This document shows positions 1 through 11,335 of a stretch of DNA of 64,000 nucleotides, in pieces (the stretch's first letter is position 1; each line of letters opens with the position of its first letter). A program made the translations under genes and the position numbers. The notes beneath the pieces are model-generated. The model made no database searches, was not told where the DNA came from, and saw nothing but the letters and a program-made list of their open reading frames with translations. The DNA is from Micropterix aruncella. Lineage: Eukaryota; Arthropoda; Insecta; Lepidoptera; Micropterigidae. The DNA is taken from the NCBI GenBank assembly GCA_944548615.1, contig OX155967.1, forward strand, positions 19,575,554 to 19,639,553, read 5' to 3'.

Positions 1-374
1 TTTTAACCGCCAGCATAAATATGTGTCATAAAGCCTAGTTTTTAAAAATCAGTCATAAGATTTATTCCATACGATAGTTGCCAAAAAATACTCATTGAGT
101 AAAAGTATCGATTTAAATAGTATTGAGTACAAAAGTATCGGTATCGAAACAAAAGTACTCGATACCAAAAAGTATCGAAAAAAATCCGTGTCCCTACAGA
201 TGGGGTTATATACCCGATGGCGAGCTTTAAAATAGAAATTTTGTCAACAGTAATAAATAATAGGTTGCGTTCTCCCTTTTCCGATACGCATGACCGCTTG
301 TGAATTGCGAGGGAAAGGATAATACCCTCACCGAACAACGCTCCGTCACTTATGAAATGTATTTCTTGTAGAGA
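1..374. other. AT-rich stretch without a recognisable gene
   Basis: No coding potential is convincing here. Positions about 95-185 contain several variants of the words agtatcg / tcgatacc in both orientations, suggesting the remains of a small repeat. The last 14 bases (361-374) are the left target duplication of the repeat that follows. Confidence 0.5.
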
Positions 375-986
375 ACTAGAAGTTTTGACCATATTGATCG
401 TTGTGTCTCCCGTGAGGTGAGCGCAGAAGACTTGGGACAAAACAGTCCACCGTCAAGTTCCGCCACATGCCCGTAAGAAGCCAACGCCTTGCCGCGAGAT
501 AGCCAGGTTAGTCAACCAGCGGGCCGACACTCGCGCCCTTACTATTAGTTGCAACCAGATTACTCCGATATCCCGACCGGTTACGGGTTCGAGGTCGCTT
601 GGGCAGTCCTCTCCCTTACGAAGCGATGATACGGCGTTTGCCAAATCTATCGCGGACCGCGGCGTCCTTCATCCGGCTTTCACCCGGAATCGGGTCGTAT
701 CAAGAACAGTCGCCGTAAGGTGAACAACTACTTCCGCTCTATAGGAGACAGTGCTGTTTCCAGACTCCCCGACTGTTAGTCAGAATGTACAATCGAATGG
801 CCTACGCCGCACGGTGCGCAAACTGTCCAGGAGCGCCAGAAGGTTGACTCCTGGGGGAAACTAGCCCTAAGGCCAGAGTCCTACCCGGGCTCCCACTTCC
901 CACATGGCGGCTGCCGGATAGGTGTTGACCCGTGAGTTATGACCCTGAACATATGAGTCTTAGTGGCCAATTGCATTAGCTCCCAA
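375..986 (+). repeat. ~610-bp unknown retroposed repeat, copy A
   Basis: This copy is flanked by atttcttgtagaga (361-374) and atttcttgtagaca (987-1000), a 14-bp target duplication with one mismatch. It aligns along most of its length with copy C (14797-15406), for example at the shared words gtgagcgcagaagactt and ttcgaggtcgctt. It lacks about 30 bp of the 5' end present in copy C, as expected for 5' truncation during target-primed reverse transcription. It also contains extra sequence around 830-890. No reading frame is conserved between copies. The family is not one I recognise. Confidence 0.8.
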
Positions 987-1106
987 ATTTCTTGTAGACA
1001 GTGTTCGGCAATCAAATTCAAATTCTAATTCAAGTTAGTTTATTCATTTCAAATTTAAAATTTACAAAACTCAAAATCTAACTAGGCTGCCGACTGTTCT
1101 AAGGTA

Positions 1107-3479
1107 TGACAATGACGATCCCCACCACGCGCAGTTGCGGCGGCTTAGTGCCGTAGACTCGCGCGTACCTGATCTGTCAGAGGTAACAGCGGACGAGGTC
1201 GGCACCGTCATCGGGTCGCTATCGCGCAGAAAGGCACCGGGGATAGACAACTTTACGTCTGATATAGTGAAGCGGGTGTGGGAATTTGCAAGATGGGAGG
1301 TGACTGTCCTGATGCAGAAATGCATTAGGGACGGTCATTTCCCATTATGCTGGAAGGCTGGCCTCCTGCGGGTGATTCCCAAAGGTAACGACAAGCCGCG
1401 CTCGGATCCGAAAGCGTACAGGCCCATCACGCTCCTTCCCATAATGGGTAAGGTGCTCGAAGTGCTTGTGCGCGAACGGCTGGAGAGGACTCTGTCTCCC
1501 CAGAACGAGCGTCAGTTTGGCTTTACCCGAGGGAAAAGCACGGAGGACGGCATCCTGTTTGCGACAAACTGGGTCCGCAACTACGACGGCCGCTACGTGG
1601 TAGGCGTATTTTTGGATATCTCCGGTGCATTCGACAACGCGTGGTGGCCGATGCTTATATGCAAGCTTCGCGCCCGCCTGTGCCCGAACAATTTGTTGAA
1701 AGTAGTGAGGAGCTACTTTTCAGACAGATCTGTCACTCTGAGGTACGGCCCGACCAGCGTCACCAAAACCCCGACCATGGGCTGTCCACAGGGGTCAGTG
1801 TTGGGTCCTAGCCTTTGGAACATTCTCTTTGATGATTTCCTCGGTCTACCTTACCCGGAGGGGTGTACCGTCAGCGCTTATGCAGACGACGCTCTTCTCC
1901 TGGTGGGCGGCAGGAGTCGCGCAGAGGTCGAGAGAAGGGTGGCTGACTCGCTGGACCTGATCCTCGGATGGGGTCAGCGAAACAGACTCACCTTCTCTCC
2001 GACGAAAACTCAGGCGCTTCTCCTGAAGGGACATCTTAAGCGGAACCCTGTCATCAGGATGAACGGTCGCCCGGTATCCTTCCCGGCCACCGTTCGATAC
2101 CTGGGGGTGACGCTTACGGCTTCCCTTTCCTTTCTTTCGCACGCAAAGATTACAGCCGAAAAATCCCGGGATCTATTCTTTGCGCTCCGCGGAGCGAGTC
2201 GGGCCGACTGGGGAATTCGTTTCCCGGCGGTCATGACTATCTATAAGGGCGTCTTCGTCCCGCGTGCGACTTATGCCGCACGCGCTTGGACGGAGTCTGC
2301 TGTTCCTGAGGCGACGCGTGTCGCGCTGCTGCGCGGACAGCGCATCCCTCTCGTGGCCCTGACCGGGGCGTACAGAACGACGTCCACTCTTGCGTTACCC
2401 GTCATCGCTGGCGTTCTGCCGATTGACCTGGAGATTCTGGAGCGTGCGGCGTTGTCGCGGTACCGCCGGGGCGAGCCGGTAGTCCTTCATGGCCTGTCGA
2501 TCGACCCGGTGGCGCACCGAGCTGGGGAGTTTGCCCGCCTGATTCGGGTGGAGTCCTTGCGTGTCTGGCAGGCTAGATGGGACGCCGGGGGTACGGGCCG
2601 CCTCACCCATTGCTTTTTCCCGTCCGTCGCAGTGCGGATGGCAAATTCGTTTCTGCGGTTCGACCACCATACCACGCAGCTGGTTGGGGGCCACGGAGAG
2701 TTCAGAGCCAAACTATTTGACTTTGGACTTGCCGATGACCCCCGATGCGCCTGTGGGTATGGTCGCCAAACTGCGGAACACGTAATTTGGTCTTGCCCAA
2801 TTCTAGCGGCTGCACGGGAGAAATTGATGGATGCAGTGGGCGCGTGCGTTGGGCGCTCTCCGATTTGGTACCCGGATCTGGTCAGTTGTAGGAGCTGCTT
2901 CCAGTCGTTTGGCGAGCTTGTGGAGCACTGGGTGGCTTCTTGGGAAAGCATGAGGCCTCGGGATACCCCCCAGGGGGTACCCTCTTCCTTGGTGGCGTGA
3001 TTCGGCGGCTACTTCCAGCCCGAAGTGCCCGTCTTTGTGTCCGTCTCTTTACCGCCCCGAAGGGCGTTTCGTTCTTTGCAGGATCCAGGGATTCCTCCCC
3101 CCCGTGGCTGCTCCGAGACCTGCCCACGGACCGTGCGCTTCCACCATCATCGTTTCTGGAGCGTCCTCTACCCCACTTACCGGCCCTAAATTTGTTATTT
3201 GTTGTTTTATTTTTTTTTATTTTGTGAATATGGTAAATTTAGTATTATTTTTGTAAATTTTTACTTTGTAAATTCTTTTATTATTATAAATAAATGGGTT
3301 CTCGGGGCGGTACGGGGGGGGTGGTTTACCCTATTTCACCCCCTGCGCGTTCTACCCTTCTGGTACGCGCAGGGTTGTCGTAGCACGACATCCCGGGCAG
3401 ACAAGACGACCCTCGTCGTTATAACTGCCCGGGCGGTGGGCGGGGTTTGCTGCCCTCACCTATCGCCTTGAAACTCTAA
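1107..3479 (+). mobile_element. 5'-truncated R1-clade non-LTR retrotransposon
   Basis: The element is bounded by an exact 14-bp direct repeat, actgttctaaggta, at 1093-1106 and 3480-3493. It starts inside ORF2, whose open frame runs from the first bases of the element, and ends with a GC-rich 3' untranslated region of about 480 bp without a poly(A) tail (..ccttgaaactctaa). A 14-bp target duplication and absence of poly(A) suit R1-type elements. ORF1 and the endonuclease domain are missing, so this is a dead insertion. The exact duplication and clean frame suggest a fairly recent event. Confidence 0.88.
1108..3000 (+). pseudogene. R1-clade reverse transcriptase (C-terminal part of ORF2)
   Basis: The open frame covers a complete reverse transcriptase domain followed by a C-terminal zinc-knuckle region. 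In the part counted from 1135, APGIDNFTSDIV is near residue 34, QFGFTRGKSTEDG near 125, LDISGAFDNAWW (first catalytic Asp region) near 158, GCPQGSVLGPSLWN near 216 and AYADDALLL (catalytic YADD) near 248. A CxC..HxxxxC cluster (CACGYGRQTAEHVIWSC) lies near the C terminus. The form GCPQGSVLGP...AYADD and the terminal Cys-His cluster are typical of the R1 clade (R1, TRAS, SART, Waldo). There is no methionine at the start because the frame was cut by 5' truncation, so it is not expected to be expressed as a natural protein. GC content is clearly higher than in its surroundings. Confidence 0.88.
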
Positions 3480-3511
3480 ACTGTTCTAAGGTAGACAATT
3501 TATTATGCTCA

Positions 3512-4020
3512 AACCGATATACCAACATACATTTTTATACGAGTACTAGTAGTATTACCAGGCGTTGTCCGTGTTATATCCGTTCTCAAATACCTATGTA
3601 TACCAATTTTCATGGCGATCGGTTGAAAGGTATATGAGTTGATGTTATGCAGCGCCACCTGGTGGCAGTTACAATAAAGGGAATAGCGCGCCTGCTCAAT
3701 TGTCTATGTACACAAATTTTCATGGTGATAGGTTGAGCGGCATAGAAGTTGATGTGCTGCAGCGCCATCTGGTGGCAAGTTACAATAATGCTAATAGCAC
3801 GAAAATAGTATGCGTGCTCAAATTCAATGTTTACCAATTTTCCTGGCGATCGGTCGAGCGGTATAAAGGTTGATGTGCTGCGGCGCCATCAAGTGGAAAG
3901 CATAAAAACTTACATATAATAATATTTGCCAACGTTCATAGTGATCGGTCAAATTGTGTCGAAGTCTATTAACCCCTCAAGCCCCGACAAACTGATACAC
4001 CAACATCCATTTTTGTACAT
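3512..4020 (+). repeat. Imperfect tandem array, units of ~110-121 bp
   Basis: Units begin with variants of taccaattttcatggcgatc and continue through gttgatgtgctgcagcgcc and ggtggcaagttacaata. The cores gcgccacctggtggc (3652-3666), gcgccatctggtggc (3762-3776) and gcgccatcaagtgga (3883-3897) are 110 and 121 bp apart. Partial units lie on both sides, beginning with similar words near 3513 and 3987. No protein is encoded. The array follows directly after the R1-clade element. Confidence 0.78.
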
Positions 4021-5254
4021 ATTTATTTATTTTGATAGAGAATTAGGTTATTTTGAAAAGAAAAATCTTTATTTATTTATTTTAATACACTTATTTATTT
4101 CGGTAGAGAACTGAGGACCAGAGGCAAAGACTTTCTAATTTATTGACGCCCGCGCGTTATTAATGGAGAATACTCTAAATAAACGAAGAACAATCGATTC
4201 CGAGTTCCCTATATCACTAAGCGATCAATTACTTCGAATCCTCCCAAAGTTAGTAACTAATAAGCAAACACAAATAAGCCCGTATCCTCGCCAACCCTAC
4301 CCCACTTGATAATCAAAGTACACATAGCGGATAGATTGAAAAGTAAACATAAATCGTGTCGTCAGAAACTACAGTCTCTTCATATTATTTGCCCACGCAA
4401 AATTACACTGTAATATGTACTATGTATACTGTACTATGTACTATGTAGTCGAATTGTGTTTGACATTAGTTTCGTCGCTTTCTAGTTCATTTGCCAATAA
4501 ATGATATTCACTTCGAGTTCCTCTTAATGCATTTATTCAATGCACTCAATATCTCCTCTTCTTTATTTTGTTCTTGAGTAGGCTTAACATAAGTAGGTAG
4601 GCAATATTTTCTTCAACACCCGTATCTGAGTCGGACGAAATCATAGTAAACATTGGACGTTCACAGCCACCACTAGACTAACACGAAAATTCGTCAGCAC
4701 GCGCGGCGACACGACACCGTAGTAAAATCATCTGCCCGTTGCCCGAGACAGCGTTGCGACACGCGGCGTGGCCCTAATATAATTGCGGCTTAATCAATCT
4801 TTTTTTTGAATTATGAGTGCCATTAACACGCTGCCTTTCGTAGTAAATTCCTGTTTGCCAAATTGTAGTACGACTTTAAGGAATATAATACGCTATAAAA
4901 TCATTGCCCGATCTTTACTAAAATATATTGCGCGTATCGACGAAGCCTGGTACTTTGTCGACACTCCGAATGAAGTAGTAAGATATTTTCCGAATTTTCT
5001 ATATTCTACATTATTTAGTTGTTTTATATAGGTTCATGATATATTTAAAACAATTTAAATGTCCGCCTTAGAACAGGCTATTGCATAATTAGGCCACATT
5101 AAAATAGAATCAATGGCAGCAGTTTCTGGCATAATATGTTATCAGTTTCTGCTACTAAATTCTCGGCTATGACATTGTAATTGTATATGTCCATTTACTG
5201 TAGATAATTGTATTATAAATTACTAAAAATAAAAGTAAGATATATAATTTATAA
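4021..5254. other. Intergenic AT-rich sequence, no gene recognised
   Basis: An open frame of 72 codons at 4813-5031 has no recognisable domain and atypical low-complexity composition. A short direct-repeat cluster (tactatgta) lies near 4416-4446. I see no other feature. Confidence 0.45.
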
Positions 5255-6145
5255 TGTTTATTTTTATTGAAGTAAAAAATTGAATTTGAATTAAGCCTTT
5301 GTCGTGGGCGGAACCGCAGGTAACGTGTATGTTATAAAATGTTAATTTGTTCCAAAAACGTTTTTAATTTCCCGGCCCACCAACCGACCGGAAGGGAAAG
5401 TGTTGTGAACGCGCAATTTTTTTTTTCGTGATGAAGACGGAAATATTCATGTTGAGCTACCCCTTAGACGATTAGGACCACTTCCAGATTGAAGTCTGTC
5501 TGTGTTTCTGTGTGTGAATTCTTCCACGATAGCGCCTAAACACTTAATCCGATTGAGCTGAAATTTTGTAGGCAGGCAACATTCGGTCATGGCAACAGTT
5601 GAAAAGCGGTTGAAATCGGTCCACCAGGAGGTGTACTATTCATATATCATCCTCGAAATATTCGACTTAGAGACTTGGTACACAGATGCCTTATTGGGCA
5701 GAAACCACTTGTGAATTTTGTTTTTGGAATATCTCAAGGCTCACAAGCTACACTATTAATACATAATTTCCGACACACATTTTAATCAAATATTAACGCC
5801 ATCCGTTGGCGCTTAGCCCAACCCCGCCCTTAGACAAGAAAAAACCGCGCCACCTGAGGCGGTTGTAACGGAACACAACCAGGTTCGACCGCCGGCCGAG
5901 AGAGGTCGCTCATCGATTTTATTTATGAAATTAATATTCAGATGAAATTAGTGTCGCGAAACTTGAACCGTTGTCTCCTGAAGGGTTAAGTGAGCGGTGT
6001 GATTCATAGAGAGATATCATTGCAATCGGATGCCGACGGGCTGTTTAAAAGCGATGGTGACCCCTGGTGATTGACTTGAAATTAATATTCAGATGAAACC
6101 AGCCCTTGGCCTCTTGCCGGACAAGGCTTGGGGCGACAACCGATT
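5255..6145 (+). repeat. Unclassified interspersed repeat X, copy 1 (uninterrupted)
   Basis: This segment aligns in order with pieces of 7665-9945. Shared words include gcctttgtcgtgg, ggagggaaagt/ggaagggaaagt, catatatcatcctcgaaata, acacagatgcctt and gctcatc..tattaatattc..gatgaaa. No coding sequence was found. The class is unknown. The two copies lie in the same orientation about 2.4 kb apart, with the Tc1/mariner-type element between them. Confidence 0.7.
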
Positions 6146-6254
6146 AAAAAAAAAATAATGATAAGGTAGAAATTGAACTGACAATAAAATAACACGTACC
6201 TAATATCAATTGTAACATATCGAAGTGGTACAAAAAATCGAAACAATATACATA

Positions 6255-7638
6255 CAGGCTGCGGCAGCTAATTTTGCTGATTTGAAAGGTAAATTTAAAA
6301 AAAGGAGTAAATATATCTTTTTATTTTGTTTTCGCTCTTGTAACACATTTTTTAAATTTTTTATCAATCAGTTTTAAAGATAGAATCAATCAAGTGACGG
6401 CCCCCATTGTCAATACCCTGAGAAAGCTGATTGCTAAAATTTCCCTCAACTTTTTCAAGCATTTTGATGGGTATATCGTTGATGGCTTGGCGTTAGTTGT
6501 CCTTAACCCTTAAATGCATGATTATTTGTTTTGAATTAAATAAAATCGTTTATTATATGCAAATAGTCATAGGTTACGTAAAAAATAATTTAAAAAATCA
6601 GGTAATATGATGTACACTTTTATGTAGACTTTCAGCAATCAATAACTACTAGTATTGTTTTTGTATGTTTATGTCCAAGAAAGCACTTCGAAAAAAAAAC
6701 TCTTTGTTCCAATTAATTCGCACGATATTGTAGACATTTTGCCACATACAGTATTTCCCAAAAACATTGCTTGTATTTAATAGGATTTTCAAATACAACA
6801 TCAACCATTCATAGCTTACCTGACAATAGATGAGAAGTTTTTTTTTACAATTAGATAAATCACTCCTTTATAGGGAACTCGATAATAGAAACTATCTCTT
6901 CAAGTAACACACTGAACTTCATCACCCACCACATTCAAATGTCAAAAAACGATATAACTTACCCGCCAAAAGCAATGTCAACTTTTTTCTTTCACACATG
7001 ATTTATTGTCTATGGCTATCAACGTGCGTTCGGAAATTGACACACTAAGGATTTTGAATAAAATTAAGTAAAAATGTATGTAGACAATTGGCAACAACAT
7101 GCATTTATGGGTTAAGTTAAGCCAGGGTCCGTGAACGGTCGGTATACACAAGGGATTTAAGACATCTCCATTAAAATAGATCACAAATGCGATTCCCTCG
7201 AACGTCATGCAGTGTGTGCCGTGGCTCCATACTGCTGAAACCACACATCTCCTAGGTTTAGTTGTTCAAGGTTTGGAAGAAAAAAATTCGCTGTTGCGGG
7301 CTGAAGTCACCGTAACAGTGCGTTCGTTTTCTTCGAAAATTAGTGAGGGCCAATTATCCCCACTCTCGAAATCGCACACCACACAGTCACACGTTCACAA
7401 TGAAGTGGTTCTCTCTAAATCTGCCCACCCATGAAACAATCGATTGACGATGGGGAACCCGACCTCGAGGTCGAATATTCGCTTCGACGGCAAACGTGCA
7501 CTGCTCTTCGGTTCACTGCATGACAGTTACTGAACTTTGGGACCTCCCCTTTCGAATGAGACCAACCCCAGCCTTCTACGACCCAATCTCAACGCTTTGC
7601 GCCAAATACAAATCAGCAAAGTTAGCTGCCGCAGCCTG
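6255..7638 (-). mobile_element. Tc1/mariner-superfamily element with TIRs and TA duplication
   Basis: The ends form terminal inverted repeats of about 30 bp with one mismatch, each starting CAGGCTGCGGCAGCTAA (6255-6284 and 7609-7638). Each is flanked by TA (6253-6254 and 7639-7640), the target dinucleotide of the IS630-Tc1-mariner superfamily. The interior holds a decayed transposase on the minus strand. At 1384 bp the length is typical of the superfamily. Confidence 0.85.
6990..7500 (-). pseudogene. Decayed Tc1/mariner-type transposase
   Basis: Reading the minus strand, pieces of the DDE transposase can be followed across frames and stops. They are a start resembling the DNA-binding region (..GRVPHRQSIVSWVGRFRE..), then a segment around FRRKRTHCYG, then LNLGDVWFQQYGATAHTA near 7220-7270. 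In related transposases the last motif reads WFQQDGA, so the catalytic Asp appears replaced by Tyr. The third acidic block is not recognisable. Internal deletion plus stops make this non-functional. Confidence 0.7.
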
Positions 7639-7744
7639 TATGCAGAAAGTTTAAATCTCAAGGTACATACTTTTTTTATTGAAATACTAAATTGATTTTT
7701 AATTGAGCCTTTGTCGTGGACGGGACTACAGGCATAGCCCATAT

Positions 7745-8521
7745 GGTGAACTTCCGTGCACACATTACAAATATTTGCAATCGTGCTAGCAAAATGGTCG
7801 GTTTTGTTATTCGCATATGCAACCAATTTAATAATATTCATGTAATGTGTCTACTATATAATTGTTTAGTTCGTAGCATACTTGAATATAACTCGGTCAT
7901 CTGGTGTACAAGTGAAAACAAATACATTCAGATGGTAGAGCGTATTCAAAGAAAATTTTTAAGATATATTTATTACAGAAAATACAATATTTATCCGTAC
8001 TTATTTCCGTTCGATTTTGTGCTAGGAATGGTAGGATACAACAGTCTTGAAACGCGTCGATATATTTCACTAATTATATTTGCATATAAATTAATTCAAG
8101 GAACTATTTGTTTGCCAGAGATACTATGTAAGTTTGAATTGTACGTACCGGTAAATTACACAGCGAGGAGATCGCATCTATTGTTTAATGTGCCGTACCA
8201 CCGTACAAATATTTTTGTAGACAGGCCAGTGGGAAGGGTTATAACTTTTCTTAATTCCTTCCCCACAGAAATAGATATCTTTTGTATATCCCTTTGTCAG
8301 CTAAAAAGGCAACTCCCTGCTATCTCATGTTTATCATAATCTGTCTTTTATTTAGTTTTATATTTTCATGATTTTTTCTTGTTCAATGTTAGCATTAATT
8401 TAGTTATGTAGTCATTTATTTTTAGACTTACACTCTAGCATTAATATTCAAAGGCGAATTGGATTCATCTGTAATGCCCTTGAATACTATTTGAAATTAA
8501 TAAATAATAATAAATAATAAT
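7745..8521 (+). mobile_element. 5'-truncated LINE tail (Jockey/CR1-like)
   Basis: This is an insertion in repeat X. It carries the end of a reverse-transcriptase ORF followed by a 3' UTR and a simple-repeat tail (ataataataaataataa) ending near 8521. It is the same family as 37090-37850, which shares the block LGMVG and similar flanking residues. Confidence 0.75.
7748..8339 (+). pseudogene. C-terminal end of a LINE reverse transcriptase
   Basis: The frame is open to a stop at 8337-8339. It encodes the post-catalytic region of a non-LTR reverse transcriptase: a helix region (FRAHITNICNRASK), LYNCLVRSILEYNSVIW, VERIQRKFLRYIYYRK, then the C-terminal tail with LGMVGYNSLETRR. The catalytic YADD part is missing through 5' truncation. 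It has no host function that I can see. Confidence 0.75.
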
Positions 8522-8698
8522 AATGTTATGAAATGTTAATTTGTGCCCCAAACGTTTTTACTTACCGGCCACCAACCGACTAGGAGGGAAAGTATTGTGA
8601 ACGCGCTATAATGATTATTGAGATGAAGACAGAAATATCCAATATGAGCCCTCTGAGACGATTAAGACCATTTCCAGAGTGAAATCTGTCTGTGTGTT

Positions 8699-9118
8699 GA
8701 GAGTGGCCTGATATACCGTTTATGATGCTGTGCGAAGACCAGGTTCCCAATCTTTAATCGATTTTTACCTCAGCAAGACATAGAGTAGATAAACACAAAT
8801 ATGATTATTTAAACAATTTATTATCTATTAATTAATGTACATAGAGACGCTTAGGTACTATCGTAGTTGGATCGAGTGAAAAGAGTGATTTTATACAGGA
8901 AATATCGCCGTTTATATACTCAACATTCTGACGTCAAAATGTTCGAAAGTACCTAGGAAAATACGGTTCGTGGAATGAAAGAGAAAAATAATTTATCGCT
9001 GATGGCAAAAGACACAATTCGAGTTCTTGTTAATTATACTGTTACTGACGTCAGAATTTATGTAAAAAATGTTACACTTGTTATATTAAATGTGGTTATT
9101 GAATTATATATGCATATA
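8699..9118. mobile_element. Insertion of ~420 bp in repeat X, possible LTR
   Basis: Comparison with copy 1 of repeat X shows that this stretch is absent there. It contains gtttatatactc, a TATA-like word, and two tgacgtcag-type words, as LTR promoters can have. The left edge reads tgttgagag, but the right edge lacks a clear CA end. A solo LTR is only one possibility. Confidence 0.4.
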
Positions 9119-9271
9119 TGTGTACTCCTCCACGATAGTGCCAAAGAGCGCTGAAATTTGAAATTTGTAATGGTCATGGCGTTTAAAACAATGTTGTTGA
9201 AATCGAAGGGGCGTACTAGTCATATATCATCCTCGAAATATTGGACTTAGAGTATTAACATTTGTTACACA

Positions 9272-9679
9272 GATGCCTTGTCACGCATGGGACGCATCGT
9301 CAAGCTCTTCCCAGGCAACGATCAAGTTTCTCGCGTGGCTGATATAAACACGGCCAAGGGAGTCATTCGACGTGCCATCACGAACATCTGTCCTCTACTT
9401 GCGACGAAGAACGAACTCGAAGCTCCACAAGCTTCGAGAGGGGGGAAGATGTCGGCGCATCAACCAGTTTAGCCCTGTCTATGCTGGTAAAGAGAGGGGA
9501 CTGCGGGGGGCGGACGGCTGCGGCGAGCGGCGGCGGACAAGACGGGTAGAAGATTAGATCGAAAAGAGATATCTTACCGTGTAGAACAACAAATGTATTC
9601 TTCTATATTTTGCGAATAAATAAGTAACAAAAAGCGTGATTTTCTATTTATATAACGAGACGAGCTCATTCATAAACAT
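9272..9679 (+). mobile_element. BEL/Pao retrotransposon 3' end with its LTR
   Basis: The block begins with the last coding residues of a BEL/Pao polyprotein, then a purine-rich tract (gagaggggggaagatg, about 9437-9452), then an LTR-like piece starting tgtcggcgcatc and ending near cataaaca. A polypurine tract directly before TG is the expected order. The rest of the element is missing. Confidence 0.65.
9278..9472 (+). pseudogene. C-terminal fragment of BEL/Pao polyprotein
   Basis: The encoded residues GRIVKLFPGNDQVSRVADI and KGVIRRAITNICPL resemble the conserved last domain of BEL/Pao pol proteins (GRV..L.PG.DG..RV.D..T..G...R). Only this terminal 60-residue part remains. Confidence 0.7.
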
Positions 9680-10334
9680 TTGGTCGAAATCACATTGTTA
9701 AATTTTGGTTTGAATATCTCATCTAGAAGCTGCACTAATAATATTTAAATAACTTCATACATTTTAATCTAAGAGGCTAGCCAAGAAACGAACCGCACCG
9801 CCAGAGATGGTTGTTTAACGGATCCCAAACGGGGTCGTCAGCCCGCCGAGAGACGGCGCTCATCAATCTTATTAATGAGGTTAATATTCGGATGAAATCA
9901 GTCCTTGGTTACTTGCCGGGAAAATCTTGGGGCGACACAGCAAATTTGTTATTTATTTATTTTGTATATTTTGAATCCGCCACCGAAGAAACATCATTTT
10001 AAATTGAACATAATGAGACTGCGCATCTGCTGGCAATGTAAACTTTCATCTCCGTGGCACTTCGTCCCTTCCATAACAATTAGTTATCCTCGGTAATTAG
10101 TTTCTGCAACATTTTACGCGACGGGTTGAGCAGTCAGACACTAGACAACGGCAGACAAAGTGGGGGAATCTGGCGAGAAACGGGGAGCGGGTTGTTACGT
10201 ACTGTGTAATAAAATTCACTTCGCTGCGCTTGCAACTTAGGCGTACTTACCTATTCTTGTACTGCATATTTTTTTCCTATAGAATATCAATTTTATCCGA
10301 GATGCCTTCTTCTCCGGGTTCCAGATAAGATACG

Positions 10335-10830
10335 GTGCTCAGGCGACTAAAGCTATATTGGTTGGTGTTGGCACTCATGTGGCGGCCATGTTGTTTTGGC
10401 GGCGTCTGTCGAATCTTTTGTTTATTATTCAATCACTGTTGCCAAATCACAATGGCAAGATACACGATTGAGCAGCACGTTAAAAACTTTATTATCGAAA
10501 TTATTGCATGGTTATCTCTCACGAAGGTGACGTGAATTGGTCACGAAGATTGTGCGATTTGACCTTGCACTAGACTTTTTCATGTGGCATTTTGTGACGT
10601 CGCAGGTCTATGCCAATAAGCCGCAATCGACCGATGCCCTCAAAGTCAACATAACCTAGGCCATCGCTCAAATTCAGCCGGATCTATGGGGCAGAGTCAT
10701 TGAAAATTTGATATCTCGGATTAGTGCCACCGTATGAAGCCGCGGCGGTTGTTTCAATGGAGTCATGTTCCACACATAATGGCATTATTATTTGTTGTGT
10801 GGGGCTTTTCTAAGGTCTTTATGAGCCTTG
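10335..10830 (+). pseudogene. Internally deleted Tc1/mariner-type transposase relic
   Basis: At 10452 a start MARYTIEQHVKNF resembles the N-terminal DNA-binding helix of insect mariner-type transposases. It runs directly, through stops, into a C-terminal part near 10540-10780 with LDFFMWHFVTSQVYANKP and a terminal GG.FNGV.FHT-like block. Roughly the whole catalytic core between them is missing. The last catalytic acidic residue (the Asp of DFFMW) survives. Inverted ends were not found. Confidence 0.65.
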
Positions 10831-10871
10831 TAACACTGCGACCATTGCTGATCTAATGTGTTCGCCACCTA

Positions 10872-11335
10872 CTATAGTTCTGCGCTAAGCCTCGTGTCAT
10901 TTAAGAACCGCAGCAGGCTTTTGGCGCCAGATTGTTTTACCTCCTCAGGTTGGAGGTAATGACCACCCAAGTGGATGTATCTTTTACGCATCAGCGGGCC
11001 ACACTCGCACATGAGGTGCAGGGGAGTTTCCTCTGCCCCTTGGCAGAACCTGCACATTTTTATGTCTCGAAGCTTGAGGTTGTACATGTGTTTGTTAAGG
11101 CCACAATGCCCCGTGAGCGCCCTCACCAGTATGCGTAGATTGTTCCTATTTAGCGATAAGGCCTCACGGGCCGTCTTAGCGCTTTGGATTGATTCAACCC
11201 TGGCGTGTTGTTCCAATGGTTGACGGATTGTTCTAAACATATTTGTTTGAGCATTAGGTTTGCAAGGCGTTTTGGTACGCCACAGTAAGGTTCATGGCTG
11301 TATAACGTTCCCTTTGCTCCCGTAATGGCATACAT
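10872..11335 (-). pseudogene. LINE ORF2 C terminus: RNase H-like end plus zinc knuckle
   Basis: The minus-strand frame 10872-11240 contains ILVRALTGHCGLNKHMYNL followed by CRFCQGAEETPLHLMCEC, a CxxC..HxxxC cluster. This pairing is typical of the end of non-LTR ORF2 proteins that carry an RNase H domain. A second frame, 11150-11335, holds the preceding residues, so there is at least one frameshift. No reverse transcriptase is attached, so this is a fragment. Confidence 0.72.

Larger units (their letters stand above)
7665..9945 (+). repeat. Unclassified interspersed repeat X, copy 2, broken by three insertions
   Basis: The repeat is colinear with 5255-6145 but its homologous blocks are separated by foreign DNA: a LINE tail (about 7745-8521), a block of about 420 bp (8699-9118) and a BEL/Pao fragment (about 9272-9679). 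Homology resumes after each insertion, for instance gttatgaaatgttaattt at 8525 and tactcctccacgatag at 9122. Confidence 0.7.

Noticed and set aside
375..986. GC-rich structured block considered as rRNA or another RNA gene
   Set aside because: The dispersed copies with target duplications show it is a mobile repeat. No rRNA core word was found.
3512..4020. Regularly spaced repeats considered as a CRISPR array
   Set aside because: The whole unit is repeated rather than a short repeat with unique spacers, and the genome is eukaryotic.
4813..5031. 72-codon frame upstream of repeat X
   Set aside because: Low complexity and no motif, promoter or splice context. Most likely chance.
7207..7434. 75-codon + strand frame
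   Set aside because: It is the complement of the decayed Tc1/mariner-type transposase, whose motifs read on the minus strand.
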